64,000 bases of DNA from Palsa-295 sp963781105 (GTDB taxonomy: Bacteria; Acidobacteriota; Terriglobia; Acidiferrales; UBA7541): positions 124,001 to 188,000 of the forward strand of contig CAWAED010000017.1 of assembly GCA_963781105.1 (NCBI GenBank), in the 5' to 3' direction. The notes beneath the pieces are model-generated. The model searched no databases and was not told where the DNA came from. It saw nothing but the letters and a program-made list of their open reading frames with translations. This document shows positions 1-9,226 of the stretch, in pieces (the stretch's first letter is position 1; each line of letters opens with the position of its first letter). Both the position numbers and the translations under genes were made by a program.

Positions 1-117
1 AAGGGCGACAAGACGGAGGCAGTGCATTACTACCAAGAATATCTGAAAGTCTTGCCCAACGCGCCCGACGCCAAGAGAATCCAGAAGAAAATCGAAAAGC
101 TTTCCAGTGAAAAGTGA
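1..117 (+). CDS. C-terminal end of a TPR protein (5' end outside window)
   Basis: An open frame enters from the left edge and ends with TGA at 115-117. The 38 visible residues include a helix-turn pattern (AVHYYQEYLKVLPN) typical of the second half of a tetratricopeptide repeat, followed by a Lys-rich tail. TPR proteins act as scaffolds for protein contacts; nothing more specific can be said from this fragment. It faces the minus-strand uvrA operon tail to tail, with 13 bases between the two stop codons. Confidence 0.7.
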   Translation, partial: KGDKTEAVHYYQEYLKVLPNAPDAKRIQKKIEKLSSEK

Positions 118-130
118 CAGCGAGCGGGGC

Positions 131-850
131 TCAGCGAACGGGGATGTGGTCCAGGAATTTCATCGCGCGATTGTAATCCGCGAACTTCTTTTCTTCGTTG
201 CGAAATGCCGGTCCGTGGGATTCGCGTCGGCATCGTGCAAAGCGCATGGGATGCTTCACGTGCAGCATCTCGTGGTACATCACGTAAGCCACCACAAATT
301 CCGGCACTTTCTCACGATCGAGCTGGCGATTGATCACGATCTGCTGCAACGCAGGATCGAAACATCCCAGCAAGCTGCTCCACACGCGCTTGCTCCAGCT
401 CAGACGCGGCTTTCCGAGTTCACCGCCAAAATAGCGCGCGTTCAGCCGGTCGAATAAATCGTCAAGGTTGTGATGCGCGCCGGCTGGCCGGTGCTCCATG
501 CGCCGCGCGCGACGTTGGCGAAGAGCGTGCAATCTCCGCCGCGTGGAGCCGGCGTAGGAAAATTCGCGGTAGGCCTGCAGCAATTCCTTGGGGGGCGGCC
601 GCCGGTACAAACGCCCCAGCAAAATCGCCGCCGTCGCCTCCACCACAGGATGCGGAGCGTCGTCCAAAGCATCGGACAGGCGCACGTAGGCAGTGTCCTC
701 GCGCAGGCGAATGGTGTGCGTCAAATCCGTGTATGGATGATATTCCACCACGAAATGTGGAGGACGCCCTTCGCAGCCGAGTCGCGTATAAATTCTCTGA
801 AAAATGCGCTCGCCGCCCGGTACCAGGTTCCTCACGCGGCCGCGCTTCAT
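131..850 (-). CDS. SprT-like zinc metalloprotease
   Basis: A 239-residue protein with a zinc-protease signature HEMLH at residues 193-197 and a further His in SHGPAF (about 212) that fits the third zinc ligand of SprT-like (Spartan/Wss1-type) domains. The upstream NLDDLFDRLNARYFGGEL stretch (128-145) is the usual start of the SprT domain; the first 120 residues are basic and not recognised. No signal peptide, so probably cytoplasmic. It is the last gene of a five-gene operon headed by uvrA, and its ATG overlaps the stop of the gene before it by 4 bases. SprT-like proteases cut DNA-bound proteins in eukaryotes; the bacterial role is not settled, so the repair link here is inferred from context. 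Confidence 0.8.
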   Translation of the reverse strand: MKRGRVRNLVPGGERIFQRIYTRLGCEGRPPHFVVEYHPYTDLTHTIRLREDTAYVRLSDALDDAPHPVVEATAAILLGRLYRRPPPKELLQAYREFSYAGSTRRRLHALRQRRARRMEHRPAGAHHNLDDLFDRLNARYFGGELGKPRLSWSKRVWSSLLGCFDPALQQIVINRQLDREKVPEFVVAYVMYHEMLHVKHPMRFARCRRESHGPAFRNEEKKFADYNRAMKFLDHIPVR

Positions 851-1383
851 GAAGGCTTTCTCCGCACCGGCACCGGCGTCAATTCCTTCGAAGCCTTGTC
901 TGCGTCGGTGACCGCGTCCTTGGTTCCCTCGATCGCGTCTTGCAGGGTGTCTTTGTAGGTGTCGAGTTCCGGCCCGCCCTGATTGATCTTTTGGAGAACT
1001 TCCAGAAATTCCTTGCCCTTGGATTCGATCAGCTTCAATTGCCCGCGAATATCAATCTGCTTGTCGCGCGCTACCTCGATCTGATCGGCGGCATCGTCCA
1101 TGCAACCAATATAATCGTTCAGCAGGCCGTTCAAAATTTCGCCGCGACGCCCTTCCGGAGTCTTGCGCGTCAATTCGTATTGAAATTTCTTGAGCCGGTC
1201 GTCCGCGAACGAAATATATAGCTTGATGCGTTCGGGAGGCGTCACCGCGTCGCGGATTTTATCGGCCTCCGTTTCGGTTAGATAATCTTTCTGTGGATCT
1301 TGTGCCGACCTGGTACGTGCGGATGCCAGCGACATAATCGGCAGAATGGAAAGTATCGCGAACATCACGGTGCGCAAACGCAT
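847..1383 (-). CDS. Small exported helical protein, unknown function
   Basis: 178 residues. The first 22 residues form a Sec signal peptide (hydrophobic core after RLRT, cleavage likely after SLASA). The rest is predicted helical, charged and free of membrane segments, with a single Cys. No family recognised. It lies in the uvrA operon, 3 bases after the preceding exported protein and overlapping the following protease gene by 4 bases. Parts of it (PPERIKLYISFADDRLKKF) resemble the equivalent part of its upstream neighbour, so the two may be distant paralogues; this is by eye only. Confidence 0.65.
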   Translation of the reverse strand: MRLRTVMFAILSILPIMSLASARTRSAQDPQKDYLTETEADKIRDAVTPPERIKLYISFADDRLKKFQYELTRKTPEGRRGEILNGLLNDYIGCMDDAADQIEVARDKQIDIRGQLKLIESKGKEFLEVLQKINQGGPELDTYKDTLQDAIEGTKDAVTDADKASKELTPVPVRRKPS

Positions 1384-1386
1384 AAG

Positions 1387-1890
1387 CTACTCCTGAGCCT
1401 TCGGCTTGTCAGGCGGCGGCACGTTGTCCGGGCCGTGCGGAAAAAGTTGGTGCACCAGCTGCCGGTCAAGTTTCTCCAAGTCGTCGCGCACTTCCTCAAA
1501 GGGTTTTTGGTCGTCGCCCGCCAGGTCCCTCAATATATCGTTCAGCCGGCGCACCGACTCGCGCACGGAAATCTGCAATTGCCGGTAACCTTCGGGATGT
1601 TTCTCGGCGTCGCGCTTCATTCCATCCAACGCCTCTTGCGCCGTGTGGGCTTCGCCGCGAACCTTCTCAGCGACCGCCGCAGCGTCGGCCAGGTTGCCTG
1701 CGGCGACCTGATTTTGGATCTCGGCGAACTCCGCATCCGCCAGCCGCGGAACCAACTTCGCCTTACGCACCGGGTTGGTTTCGTTTTCGAAACGCGCTCG
1801 CAACTCGGGCACGTGATCTTGCGCCACGACCGAACTTGCTGCCACGACGATCATCAAGACCGCCCAGCCAACGCCGCATTTTGCGAACAA
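1387..1890 (-). CDS. Small exported helical protein, unknown function
   Basis: 167 residues with a signal peptide (cleavage likely after SSVVA, residue 23). The mature part is charged and helical (repeated EVRDDLEKLDRQL-like heptads near the C-terminus) and ends in a Pro/Lys-rich tail. It sits 4 bases after the TPR gene of the uvrA operon and 3 bases before the next exported protein. No function can be assigned; the close packing suggests translation is coupled to its neighbours. Confidence 0.65.
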   Translation of the reverse strand: MFAKCGVGWAVLMIVVAASSVVAQDHVPELRARFENETNPVRKAKLVPRLADAEFAEIQNQVAAGNLADAAAVAEKVRGEAHTAQEALDGMKRDAEKHPEGYRQLQISVRESVRRLNDILRDLAGDDQKPFEEVRDDLEKLDRQLVHQLFPHGPDNVPPPDKPKAQE

Positions 1891-1894
1891 TGTA

Positions 1895-3226
1895 CTACCT
1901 CTTCTTGTTCTGGAGCTCGCGAGTCAGTGTTCGCGCGCGCGCAGTCGCCTCGAAGTACATGTCGCTGTCCTCATCTTTATTCAACTGCAGAAATTTTTGA
2001 TACGCCTCGAGTGCCGGGGCTGGCTGTCCCAGTTTATCGTAACAAGTGGCGCGAATGAACCAGCTTCCCAGCGGCAGTGTTTCGCGTTGCGCAAGAATAT
2101 CCAGGCCGTGCAAAGCAGCGACATAGTTCTTGTTGAGATACTCCGCGGTCACCAGATCGCCGAGTACGTCGTTAGCGCCCGGATTCATTTTGATGGCGAC
2201 GACCAGCTCGTTCACCGCATTCGGGTAATCTTTTTTCTCCAGGTACACGTGACCGAGTTGCGCGGGAAGGTCCGGATCATTGGGCGCGAGCGCGACAGCC
2301 TTGGTCAACACCGGAACAGCGTGGTCGTAGTCTTTCTTGCGAAAATAAATCAGTGCGCGAAGCCGAAGCGCGCGCAGCGATTCAGGTCCCGCGGCAGCGG
2401 CGCGGTCTAGCTCAGCCAGCGCATCGTCGTCTTTGCCCGCGTCCGCCAGCAGGGAAGCGTGCTCCAGCCTCATCCCCGCGTCGTTCGGATGCGCTTCCAA
2501 TTGCGCGCCCACTTCCGTCGCCGCCGCATCCATTTTTTTCTCCGCGAGCAACGCTTGCAGCAATCCCTTGTGCGCGTCGTTTGCTGCTTGACCGCTTGGT
2601 TGCAACGCTATCGCCTCGCGAAAAGCCGCCTCGGCATCTGCCGCCTTTCCGGTTCTTAGTAGTGCGAATCCCAGCGAATTGCGGATGTCCACGCTCTTCG
2701 CATCCAGTTTGGCGGCAGCTTCATATTGTTCGATGGCCAGGTCGTCCTTTTTGGCTGCTTCCAGCGCGACGCCCAGCAGCCATTTCGTTCGCGCGTCTTC
2801 GGGCATCAACTCCGCCGCGCGTTGCAAGGGAGCAATAGCGGCCGCGGGATCCGTGGGGATCAACGTCAATCCGAGATTCTGGTAAGCCGACGCCATTTCA
2901 GGATCGAGCGAAATTGCCTTTTCGTATTCCGCTTTCGCATCGGCGGGTCGCTGCAACGCTGTGTACGCGTAGCCGAGATCGTAGTGCACTACGGCATCGT
3001 CGGGTTTCTGGGCTAGGTACGCTTGATATTTCTGCGCGGCAGTGGCGTAGTCCTGCTGGTTCACGGCATCCTGCGCGGCGGCGAGCAGCCGATTCAGTTC
3101 CACTGCGGCGGGATCCGGCTTGATTATTTTCTTGGAGGGGGTGGTGGTTTGTGCGGTTGTGAAGTGGCTAGCGCCGAATAATGCGCTCAAAAGGAAAAAC
3201 GCCAGCGTCCTGGAAGCTCGTTTCAT
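1895..3226 (-). CDS. Exported tetratricopeptide repeat protein
   Basis: 443 residues. A signal peptide (residues 1 to about 26, ending HFTTAQ) is followed by about ten tandem TPR units between residues 40 and 430, seen as repeated motifs such as AVVHYDLGYAYTALQRPADAKAEYEKAI. Likely periplasmic. TPR arrays bind other proteins; the partner is unknown. Its ATG overlaps the uvrA stop by 4 bases (3223-3226), so it is translated from the same message. Confidence 0.85.
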   Translation of the reverse strand: MKRASRTLAFFLLSALFGASHFTTAQTTTPSKKIIKPDPAAVELNRLLAAAQDAVNQQDYATAAQKYQAYLAQKPDDAVVHYDLGYAYTALQRPADAKAEYEKAISLDPEMASAYQNLGLTLIPTDPAAAIAPLQRAAELMPEDARTKWLLGVALEAAKKDDLAIEQYEAAAKLDAKSVDIRNSLGFALLRTGKAADAEAAFREAIALQPSGQAANDAHKGLLQALLAEKKMDAAATEVGAQLEAHPNDAGMRLEHASLLADAGKDDDALAELDRAAAAGPESLRALRLRALIYFRKKDYDHAVPVLTKAVALAPNDPDLPAQLGHVYLEKKDYPNAVNELVVAIKMNPGANDVLGDLVTAEYLNKNYVAALHGLDILAQRETLPLGSWFIRATCYDKLGQPAPALEAYQKFLQLNKDEDSDMYFEATARARTLTRELQNKKR

Positions 3227-6225
3227 TCCGTGGGAGGATTCGCCGGAGGCGCAGCGGCTTTGGTCTCGGCTGAGTGATTGCCGTGATTGGTCCCGTTGTA
3301 TGAATTCAGTACTTTTGCCAGAAATTTTCCGGTGTGCGATTGCGGATTGCGCGCCACTTGTTCGGGAGTTCCCGCAGCCACCACGCGCCCGCCCGCTTCG
3401 CCGCCTTCGGGACCCAGGTCAATCATCCAATCCGCGGATTTGATCACGTCCAGATTATGTTCGATGATCAACACGGAAGCGCCGCCCTCGATCAGTTTTC
3501 GGAATGCCGTGAGCAGCTTCTGTATATCATCGAAATGCAGTCCGGTGGTGGGTTCGTCGAAGATATAGAGAATACCGCTGTTATCCTGCCGAGTAAGATG
3601 CGCGGCCAGTTTCAAACGTTGCGCTTCCCCGCCGGAGAGGGTAGTGCCGGATTGCCCGAGCCGCAGATAGCCTAGGCCGACTTCTTCCAGCACATGCAGC
3701 TTGGAAGTGACTTTGGGATGCGCGGCGAAAAATGCGAGCGCTTCGCGCACCGTCATTTGCAGCACGTCGTGAATATTCTTTTCCTTGTAAGTCACGTCGA
3801 GCACGCTGCTTTTGTAGCGCGTGCCGCGGCATTCTTCGCAGACCAGTTCCACGTCCGCAAGAAAACGCATCTCGACGGTGACGGTTCCGTCGCCCTGGCA
3901 AGCCTCGCAGCGCCCGCCTGGAATATTGAACGAAAAATGTCCCGCGGTGAATCCGCGCTTTTTCGCTTCGGGCGTGGACGCAAATACTTCGCGAATCGGG
4001 TCGAACGCCTTCAAATAGGTGGCGGGATTCGAGCGCGGCGTCCGCCCGATCGGCGACTGGTCCACCATTTCAACCGCGGCCAGCGCCGCATCACCCTCGA
4101 TCCGGTCGCAACATTCGCGCCAATTGCCGCCGGTGCGCCGCGCCTGCAGCGCTTTGTACAGGACGTCATAAACCAGCGTGGATTTGCCCGAGCCTGAAAC
4201 GCCGGTGACCGCGACGAGCAATCCGAGCGGAATCATCACGTCCACGCCCTGCAGATTGTGACTGTGCGCGCCGAAAATCTTCAGGAATTTTCCTTGCGGT
4301 TTCCGGCGTCGCGCCGGGATCGCAATACGCAGTTCGCCGCGCAGGTATCGGCCGGTTAGCGAATGCTGATCCTTCAGCATTGCATCGCGCGTGCCCGCGA
4401 AAACGAGCTTGCCGCCGTGTTCGCCCGCGCCAGGGCCTAAATCCAGCGCGTAATCGGCTGCCATGATCGTGTCCGGGTCATGCTCCACCACCAGCAGCGT
4501 GTTTCCGAGATCCCGCAACCCCTTCAAAATTTCAATCAGGCGATGCGTGTCGCGTGGATGCAGCCCGATCGAAGGCTCGTCCAGCACGTAGAGCGCACCG
4601 ACCAGATGCGAACCCAGCGAAGTGGCCAGTTGAATCCGCTGCGCCTCGCCGCCGGAAAGCGTGGAAGTCAGGCGGTCGAGCGTCAGATAATCGAGTCCCA
4701 CGTCATCGAGAAAGCGCAACCGCTGCTGAATCTCCTCCAGAACCTTTTCGACGATCACGGCTTCGGATTCCGTCAGTTGCAGCGCGCTGAAAAACGGCCG
4801 CGCTTCCTTTACCGTCATCTGGCAGACTTCGGTGATCGAGCGCCCCGCAATTTTTACGGCGCGAGCTTCGGCGCGCAGCCGCGTGCCGCCGCAGTCGGGG
4901 CAAGTGGCGTAGCCGCGGTAACGGCTCAAGAAAACGCGCACGTGCAATTTGTATTTCTTGCGCTCGAGCCAGCCGAAAAATCCTTTTACGCCGGCATAGT
5001 CTTCCTTCTTATCGCCGTCGAGGATGGCGGCGCGCTGCGCGGACGTCAGCTCGCGGAACGGAACATCCACCGGAATCCCCTTGGTGCGCGCGTAGCTCCG
5101 CATGTCCATCGCGAGCTGCCGGTATCGCGGCTTGGTCCACGGCTCGATCGCGCCATCGGCGAGCGTCTTGCTTTTGTCCGGAACCACGCGGTCGAGATCG
5201 AAATCCACCGTGTTGCCGAATCCCTGGCAGCGCGGGCACGCGCCATAGGGATTATTGAACGAAAAAAGCCGTGGCTCCGGCTCTTGGTACGTCGCGCCGC
5301 ACTTCTTGCATTCGAAGCGCTCGTTGAAAACCATTCGCTCGGGCGCTCCGTCGGGAGCATCCGGCGGGAATTCCAGAATCGCTTCGCCGCGCCCTTCGCG
5401 GTAACAGATCTCGATGGAATCCATCAGTCGCGAACGCACTTCGGACGAAAGCACCAGGCGGTCCACCACCACGTACACCGGCTTGGTGAAATCCACGTCC
5501 AGCAATTCTTCCGGCGTGGAAAATTCGAAGACCCGTCCGGCCTGATAGATGCGGTTGAATCCGCGCTTGCGCAGGCTAATAAGCGCCTCGCGCACCGCAT
5601 CCGCTGCCGGCTTCACAGGCTTGCGGACGCGCGGTGCTTGCGGCGCGTTGGTGGCAGCATCGGGCGTCAATTTCAGTTCATACAGCACGTAAAAACGCCG
5701 CCCGGCTGGCAGCGCCAGCACCCGCGACGCGATTTCGTCCAGCGTGTCCTTGCGGACTTCCTCGCCACAGCGCAGGCAAAACGTGCGGCCGATTCGCGCG
5801 TACAGCAGCCGCAAATAATCATAAATTTCGGTGGCTGTCGCGACCGTCGAACGCGGATTGCGCGTGGAATTCTTCTGGCGGATCGAAATCGCCGGAGCGA
5901 TTCCGGTGATCTCGTCCACATCGGGTTTCTCGATGCGCTCGAGGAACTGCCGGGCATATGCCGAAAGCGACTCGATGTAGCGCCGCTGGCCCTCGGCATA
6001 AAGCGTGTCAAACGCAAGGCTCGACTTGCCCGAACCCGACACGCCGCTGACTACTGTGATCGCGTTGTGCGGGATCACGAAGTCAATGTTCTTCAGGTTG
6101 TGGACGCGGGCCCCTCGGACGCGAATCTCCTCGATATCTGCCGGGACAGGCTTGCCAGGCCGCGCCGCCAGCGGCGCAGGTTCGTTCGAGTCAGGAGGGA
6201 GCTTCCCTATGGGTTCCGTCGCCAT
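3223..6225 (-). CDS. uvrA: Excinuclease ABC subunit A (UvrA)
   Basis: 1000 residues, the damage-sensing ATPase of nucleotide excision repair, which loads UvrB on damaged DNA. Two ABC modules are visible: the first Walker A at residues 61-69 (GVSGSGKSS) and a second GVSGSGKST in the C-terminal half, each with an LSGGEAQR signature. The zinc-binding pairs CKKC/CPRC (insertion domain) and CEAC/CEEC are intact. It is longer than the usual 940 or so residues because of a roughly 30-residue N-terminal extension and a Pro/Ala tail. It heads the minus-strand operon that ends with the SprT-like protease. Confidence 0.98.
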   Translation of the reverse strand: MATEPIGKLPPDSNEPAPLAARPGKPVPADIEEIRVRGARVHNLKNIDFVIPHNAITVVSGVSGSGKSSLAFDTLYAEGQRRYIESLSAYARQFLERIEKPDVDEITGIAPAISIRQKNSTRNPRSTVATATEIYDYLRLLYARIGRTFCLRCGEEVRKDTLDEIASRVLALPAGRRFYVLYELKLTPDAATNAPQAPRVRKPVKPAADAVREALISLRKRGFNRIYQAGRVFEFSTPEELLDVDFTKPVYVVVDRLVLSSEVRSRLMDSIEICYREGRGEAILEFPPDAPDGAPERMVFNERFECKKCGATYQEPEPRLFSFNNPYGACPRCQGFGNTVDFDLDRVVPDKSKTLADGAIEPWTKPRYRQLAMDMRSYARTKGIPVDVPFRELTSAQRAAILDGDKKEDYAGVKGFFGWLERKKYKLHVRVFLSRYRGYATCPDCGGTRLRAEARAVKIAGRSITEVCQMTVKEARPFFSALQLTESEAVIVEKVLEEIQQRLRFLDDVGLDYLTLDRLTSTLSGGEAQRIQLATSLGSHLVGALYVLDEPSIGLHPRDTHRLIEILKGLRDLGNTLLVVEHDPDTIMAADYALDLGPGAGEHGGKLVFAGTRDAMLKDQHSLTGRYLRGELRIAIPARRRKPQGKFLKIFGAHSHNLQGVDVMIPLGLLVAVTGVSGSGKSTLVYDVLYKALQARRTGGNWRECCDRIEGDAALAAVEMVDQSPIGRTPRSNPATYLKAFDPIREVFASTPEAKKRGFTAGHFSFNIPGGRCEACQGDGTVTVEMRFLADVELVCEECRGTRYKSSVLDVTYKEKNIHDVLQMTVREALAFFAAHPKVTSKLHVLEEVGLGYLRLGQSGTTLSGGEAQRLKLAAHLTRQDNSGILYIFDEPTTGLHFDDIQKLLTAFRKLIEGGASVLIIEHNLDVIKSADWMIDLGPEGGEAGGRVVAAGTPEQVARNPQSHTGKFLAKVLNSYNGTNHGNHSAETKAAAPPANPPTE

Positions 6226-6400
6226 GTGTATAAACTGAAAATTATACGCCCTGCCGCAAGCGGCGGCAAATCGGTGGCGCAGAAGGCCAGCATGCCCGTG
6301 CGAAGCAAATGCCCTCGCCGTGATCCATGGAACTGAGTTCAGCGGGCAACGTCTCCATCGCTGTGCTATTTTCGCTAAGAAAGTGTCGCCCGGAGACCAG

Positions 6401-6869
6401 TTGAAATACGCGAAAGTGCTCGCAATCCCGATGGCGATCCTGTTGACCCTGACGCCAGCGGTCCCATGTACCTGGGCGCGAGGCTATTTCTATCAAGTTA
6501 CCTGCCTCCGCGGCAGAGTCGTCGGTGCGAAGCTGGGACCCCTCCAGTTACGCCGGGTGGCTTAGAGGCTCGTTCGACAGAAAGCACGCGGAATTGTCGC
6601 TATATTCCTACCGCGCGCCGATCAAAGCTCAATCCGAGATGCCGCTGGTAAAGAAAACGGAAGCCGACCTGGACGGCAACTTCGACTTTGGCTCGTTGAA
6701 TGACGGTCATTACACGTTGGTCGTCGACGACCCGAAATGGGCGAGTTCCAGCTGGTTTGACATAGAAATTAAGAAGCTGCCGCGGCAGACGGATTCGGTG
6801 ATCGTGGACGTATCGCCGAACTTTCCAGATTGCAAAGGCGCTCACGAACTCATCATTAAGTCAAAGTAG
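6401..6869 (+). pseudogene. Exported carboxypeptidase-regulatory-like protein, frameshifted
   Basis: Two overlapping frames together give one protein. The first starts best at TTG 6401 (GGAG at 6392-6395) and encodes a signal peptide followed by GYFYQVTCLRGRVVGAKLGP; it then stops at 6563-6565. The second, one frame on, continues with GWLRGSF and a DGNFDFGSLNDGHYTL motif typical of the carboxypeptidase regulatory-like (beta-sandwich) proteins common in acidobacteria, ending at 6869. The shift lies at about 6540-6552 and behaves like one extra base. Either a real frameshift mutation or a sequence error. The function is unknown; likely a small secreted protein. Confidence 0.6.
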
Positions 6870-6915
6870 TGCTCGGTCTCTGCGATTTGGTCCCGTTACA
6901 TCTCATAGATCGCGT

Positions 6916-7821
6916 ATGCACCACGTCTGCTATAGTGCGTTGGTGCGCTTCGCACTCGCATTTTTGCTGCTGGCAAGTCCGGCCTTCGCACAAACGGCCC
7001 TGCAGCGGCCGATTCAAGGCATCGCCGCCGACGCGCACGGTAAAGTCGCCGTCGCGTGCTCGCTTCCTGGTACATCGCTGAACTGCGACCTCAACCCTCA
7101 CGCGCATCCGCCCATGCAATCGGTTTTCAAACTCCCGCTCGCGTTCACTGCGCTTCACTTCGTCGAGGAAGGAAAATTGTCGCTCGATCAGCCCATCCGC
7201 TTTCTTCCCTCTGACCGCATCCCGCATACTTACAGCCCACTGCAGGACAAGTATCCCGAAGCGAACGTGGACGTGCCCCTGCGTGAACTACTCAGCGCGG
7301 CGGTCTCTATCAGCGACAATGCCTCCGCGGACGTCGTGCTGCGCGTCGTGGGCGGCCCTGCGGTCGTGGACAGCTACATCAAATCAATCGGCATAGCAGG
7401 GTTTCACTTGGAGGATGGCGAAGCCGGGCTGGCTCGCGATGTGACAGCGCAATATCGCAACTGGTTCGAACCTGCCGCGGCAGTGGAATTCCTGGAACGC
7501 GTCAGCAACGATTCACCGTTCACGCCGGAGCACACGCGATTGCTCCTGCAATGGATGCAGGACGCGTCTACGGGACTGCATCGGATCAGGCGCGATTTGC
7601 CCGCCGGCACGATCGTGATGCACAAAACCGGCAGCTCGGGCACGAAGAGCGGCGTCACATTCGCTACGAATGACATCGGTTTGATCACGCTACCCGACGG
7701 GCGCCGTCTGGCCATCGCAATTTTCGTCACGGATTCCACGGCTGACGAAGCCACTCGCGACGGGGTTATTGCCCACATCGCGAAAGCGGCCTACGATCAG
7801 GCTCTCCAAGACAAGAAGTGA
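6916..7821 (+). CDS. Class A beta-lactamase
   Basis: 301 residues with a signal peptide (cleavage about residue 25, SPAFA-Q), so periplasmic. The full active site is present: SVFK at 69-72 (nucleophile Ser69, Lys72), SDN at 133-135, a general-base Glu at 169 in the omega loop (EAGLARDVTAQYRNW), and KTG at 237-239. The spacing of the omega loop resembles the PER/CfxA-type (A2) subgroup rather than TEM. It would hydrolyse beta-lactams; the spectrum cannot be read from sequence. No mobile element flanks it, so it looks like a resident gene. TTG 6940 and GTG 6943 are alternative starts just before the hydrophobic core of the signal peptide. Confidence 0.92.
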   Translation: MHHVCYSALVRFALAFLLLASPAFAQTALQRPIQGIAADAHGKVAVACSLPGTSLNCDLNPHAHPPMQSVFKLPLAFTALHFVEEGKLSLDQPIRFLPSDRIPHTYSPLQDKYPEANVDVPLRELLSAAVSISDNASADVVLRVVGGPAVVDSYIKSIGIAGFHLEDGEAGLARDVTAQYRNWFEPAAAVEFLERVSNDSPFTPEHTRLLLQWMQDASTGLHRIRRDLPAGTIVMHKTGSSGTKSGVTFATNDIGLITLPDGRRLAIAIFVTDSTADEATRDGVIAHIAKAAYDQALQDKK

Positions 7822-7912
7822 GTTGCGGGGTTGGTGTGCGCGGATCCACGGCAGGTTAACTCGCGCGCCACACACGCTCGAGCCCAGTCTACGCGCTGCA
7901 TTGCGCAAAGAT

Positions 7913-7939
7913 GGCGGCTTGAAGGCCGCCGCTACAAAA
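7913..7939 (-). repeat. Palindromic repeat, TTCA-centre family
   Basis: On the minus strand this reads TTTTGTAGC followed by a stem of 7 pairs (one wobble) around TTCA. Its flank and centre match the copies at 35577-35605 and 58322-58350. It lies in the 200-base gap between the beta-lactamase and deoB. Confidence 0.7.
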
Positions 7940-8024
7940 CCGCACTTGGGATCGAATCATTTGGCCACGCTTGTGGAGTACAATCTCGATTTCGGCGGCG
8001 AGCTGAAATACCGGGGAGGTGTTC

Positions 8025-9212
8025 GTGGGGCAGGGCAGCGCACGATTTGAGCGCATCATCTGGATCGTGCTCGATAGCGTCGGCATCGGCGAGTTGCCGG
8101 ACGCCGCCGACTACGGAGACGTCGGCCGCGACACGCTCGGTCACATCACGCGCTCGCGCCCACTGCGCGTGCCGAATCTCGTCCGCCTCGGAATCGCCAA
8201 CATCAAACCTCTCGATCACCTGACCCCGCCAGCCAAGCCCGCGGGATGCTTCGGCAAAGGTGCCACACGCTCTCCAGGAAAAGACACCACCACCGGCCAC
8301 TGGGAAATGGCGGGCATCTGGCTCGAGCAAGCTTTCCCGGTGTATCCGCATGGATTCCCGCCGGCGCTCATCGCGGAATTCGAACGCGAGATCGGCCGCC
8401 GCACTCTCGGCAACAAGCCCGCTTCCGGTACAGAAATTCTGAAGGAACTCGGCGCAGAACATGTCCGCACCGGATTTCCGATCGTCTACACCTCCGGCGA
8501 CAGCGTTTTCCAGATTGCCGCGCACGAAGACGTGATTCCCGTGCGGGAGCTTTACAGGATGTGCGAAATCGCGCGGAAGTTGTTGGACGGTCCCAATCGC
8601 GTGGGGCGAGTGATCGCGCGTCCGTTCGCCGGCACGCCGGGGAATTTCAAACGCACCGAGCGGCGACATGATTACGCCGTCGAGCCGCCGCGACCGATGA
8701 TGCTCGATGTCTTGGCCGACCCAAAAGTGCCGGTTTTTGGCGTAGGCAAAATTCACGACATCTACAACGGCCGCGGCGTCGATGATTACGCCACCACAAA
8801 AAACAACACCGATGGAATGAACAAGCTGACCGAGGCGTTGGCAAAACGCCCGAAAGGTCTGATTTTCGCAAACCTTGTGGATTTTGACATGCTCTACGGA
8901 CACAGGAAGGACGTCGAAGGTTTCGCGCGTTCTCTGGAAGAATTCGATGAACTGCTCGGGCCGTTTCTTGACGCCCTGGCGTCCACCGATTTGCTGCTGA
9001 TCACGGCGGATCACGGGTGCGATCCGGATCCTGTGAACCCGACGACGGATCACTCCCGCGAGTACGTCCCGATTCTTGCCTTCAGCAAGACCGCGCAAGC
9101 CGGCATCAGACTGGGCACGCGCGCAACGCTAGCGGATATGGGCCAAACAGTCGCGGAAAACTTCGGCGGGAAAATCCCTCACGGCTCGAGCTTCCTGGCT
9201 GAGATCTCCTGA
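8025..9212 (+). CDS. deoB: Phosphopentomutase
   Basis: Interconverts ribose- or deoxyribose-1-phosphate and the 5-phosphate in nucleoside salvage. The alkaline-phosphatase-type metal sites are clear: LDSVGIGELPDA near the N-terminus, the phospho-Thr loop GKDTTTGHWE and the late TADHGCDP. About 395 residues, normal for the family. An upstream GTG at 8019 overlaps the Shine-Dalgarno GGAGG (8015-8019), so GTG 8025, five bases after it, is the better start. It stands alone, converging on the VWFA genes. Confidence 0.95.
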   Translation: MGQGSARFERIIWIVLDSVGIGELPDAADYGDVGRDTLGHITRSRPLRVPNLVRLGIANIKPLDHLTPPAKPAGCFGKGATRSPGKDTTTGHWEMAGIWLEQAFPVYPHGFPPALIAEFEREIGRRTLGNKPASGTEILKELGAEHVRTGFPIVYTSGDSVFQIAAHEDVIPVRELYRMCEIARKLLDGPNRVGRVIARPFAGTPGNFKRTERRHDYAVEPPRPMMLDVLADPKVPVFGVGKIHDIYNGRGVDDYATTKNNTDGMNKLTEALAKRPKGLIFANLVDFDMLYGHRKDVEGFARSLEEFDELLGPFLDALASTDLLLITADHGCDPDPVNPTTDHSREYVPILAFSKTAQAGIRLGTRATLADMGQTVAENFGGKIPHGSSFLAEIS

Positions 9213-9226
9213 AGAGCGCTCGCCCG

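Noticed and set aside
4480..6336. A 618-codon open frame on the + strand
   Set aside because: It is antisense to uvrA, rich in His and Arg, and has no recognisable domain; a by-product of high G+C and third-position bias.
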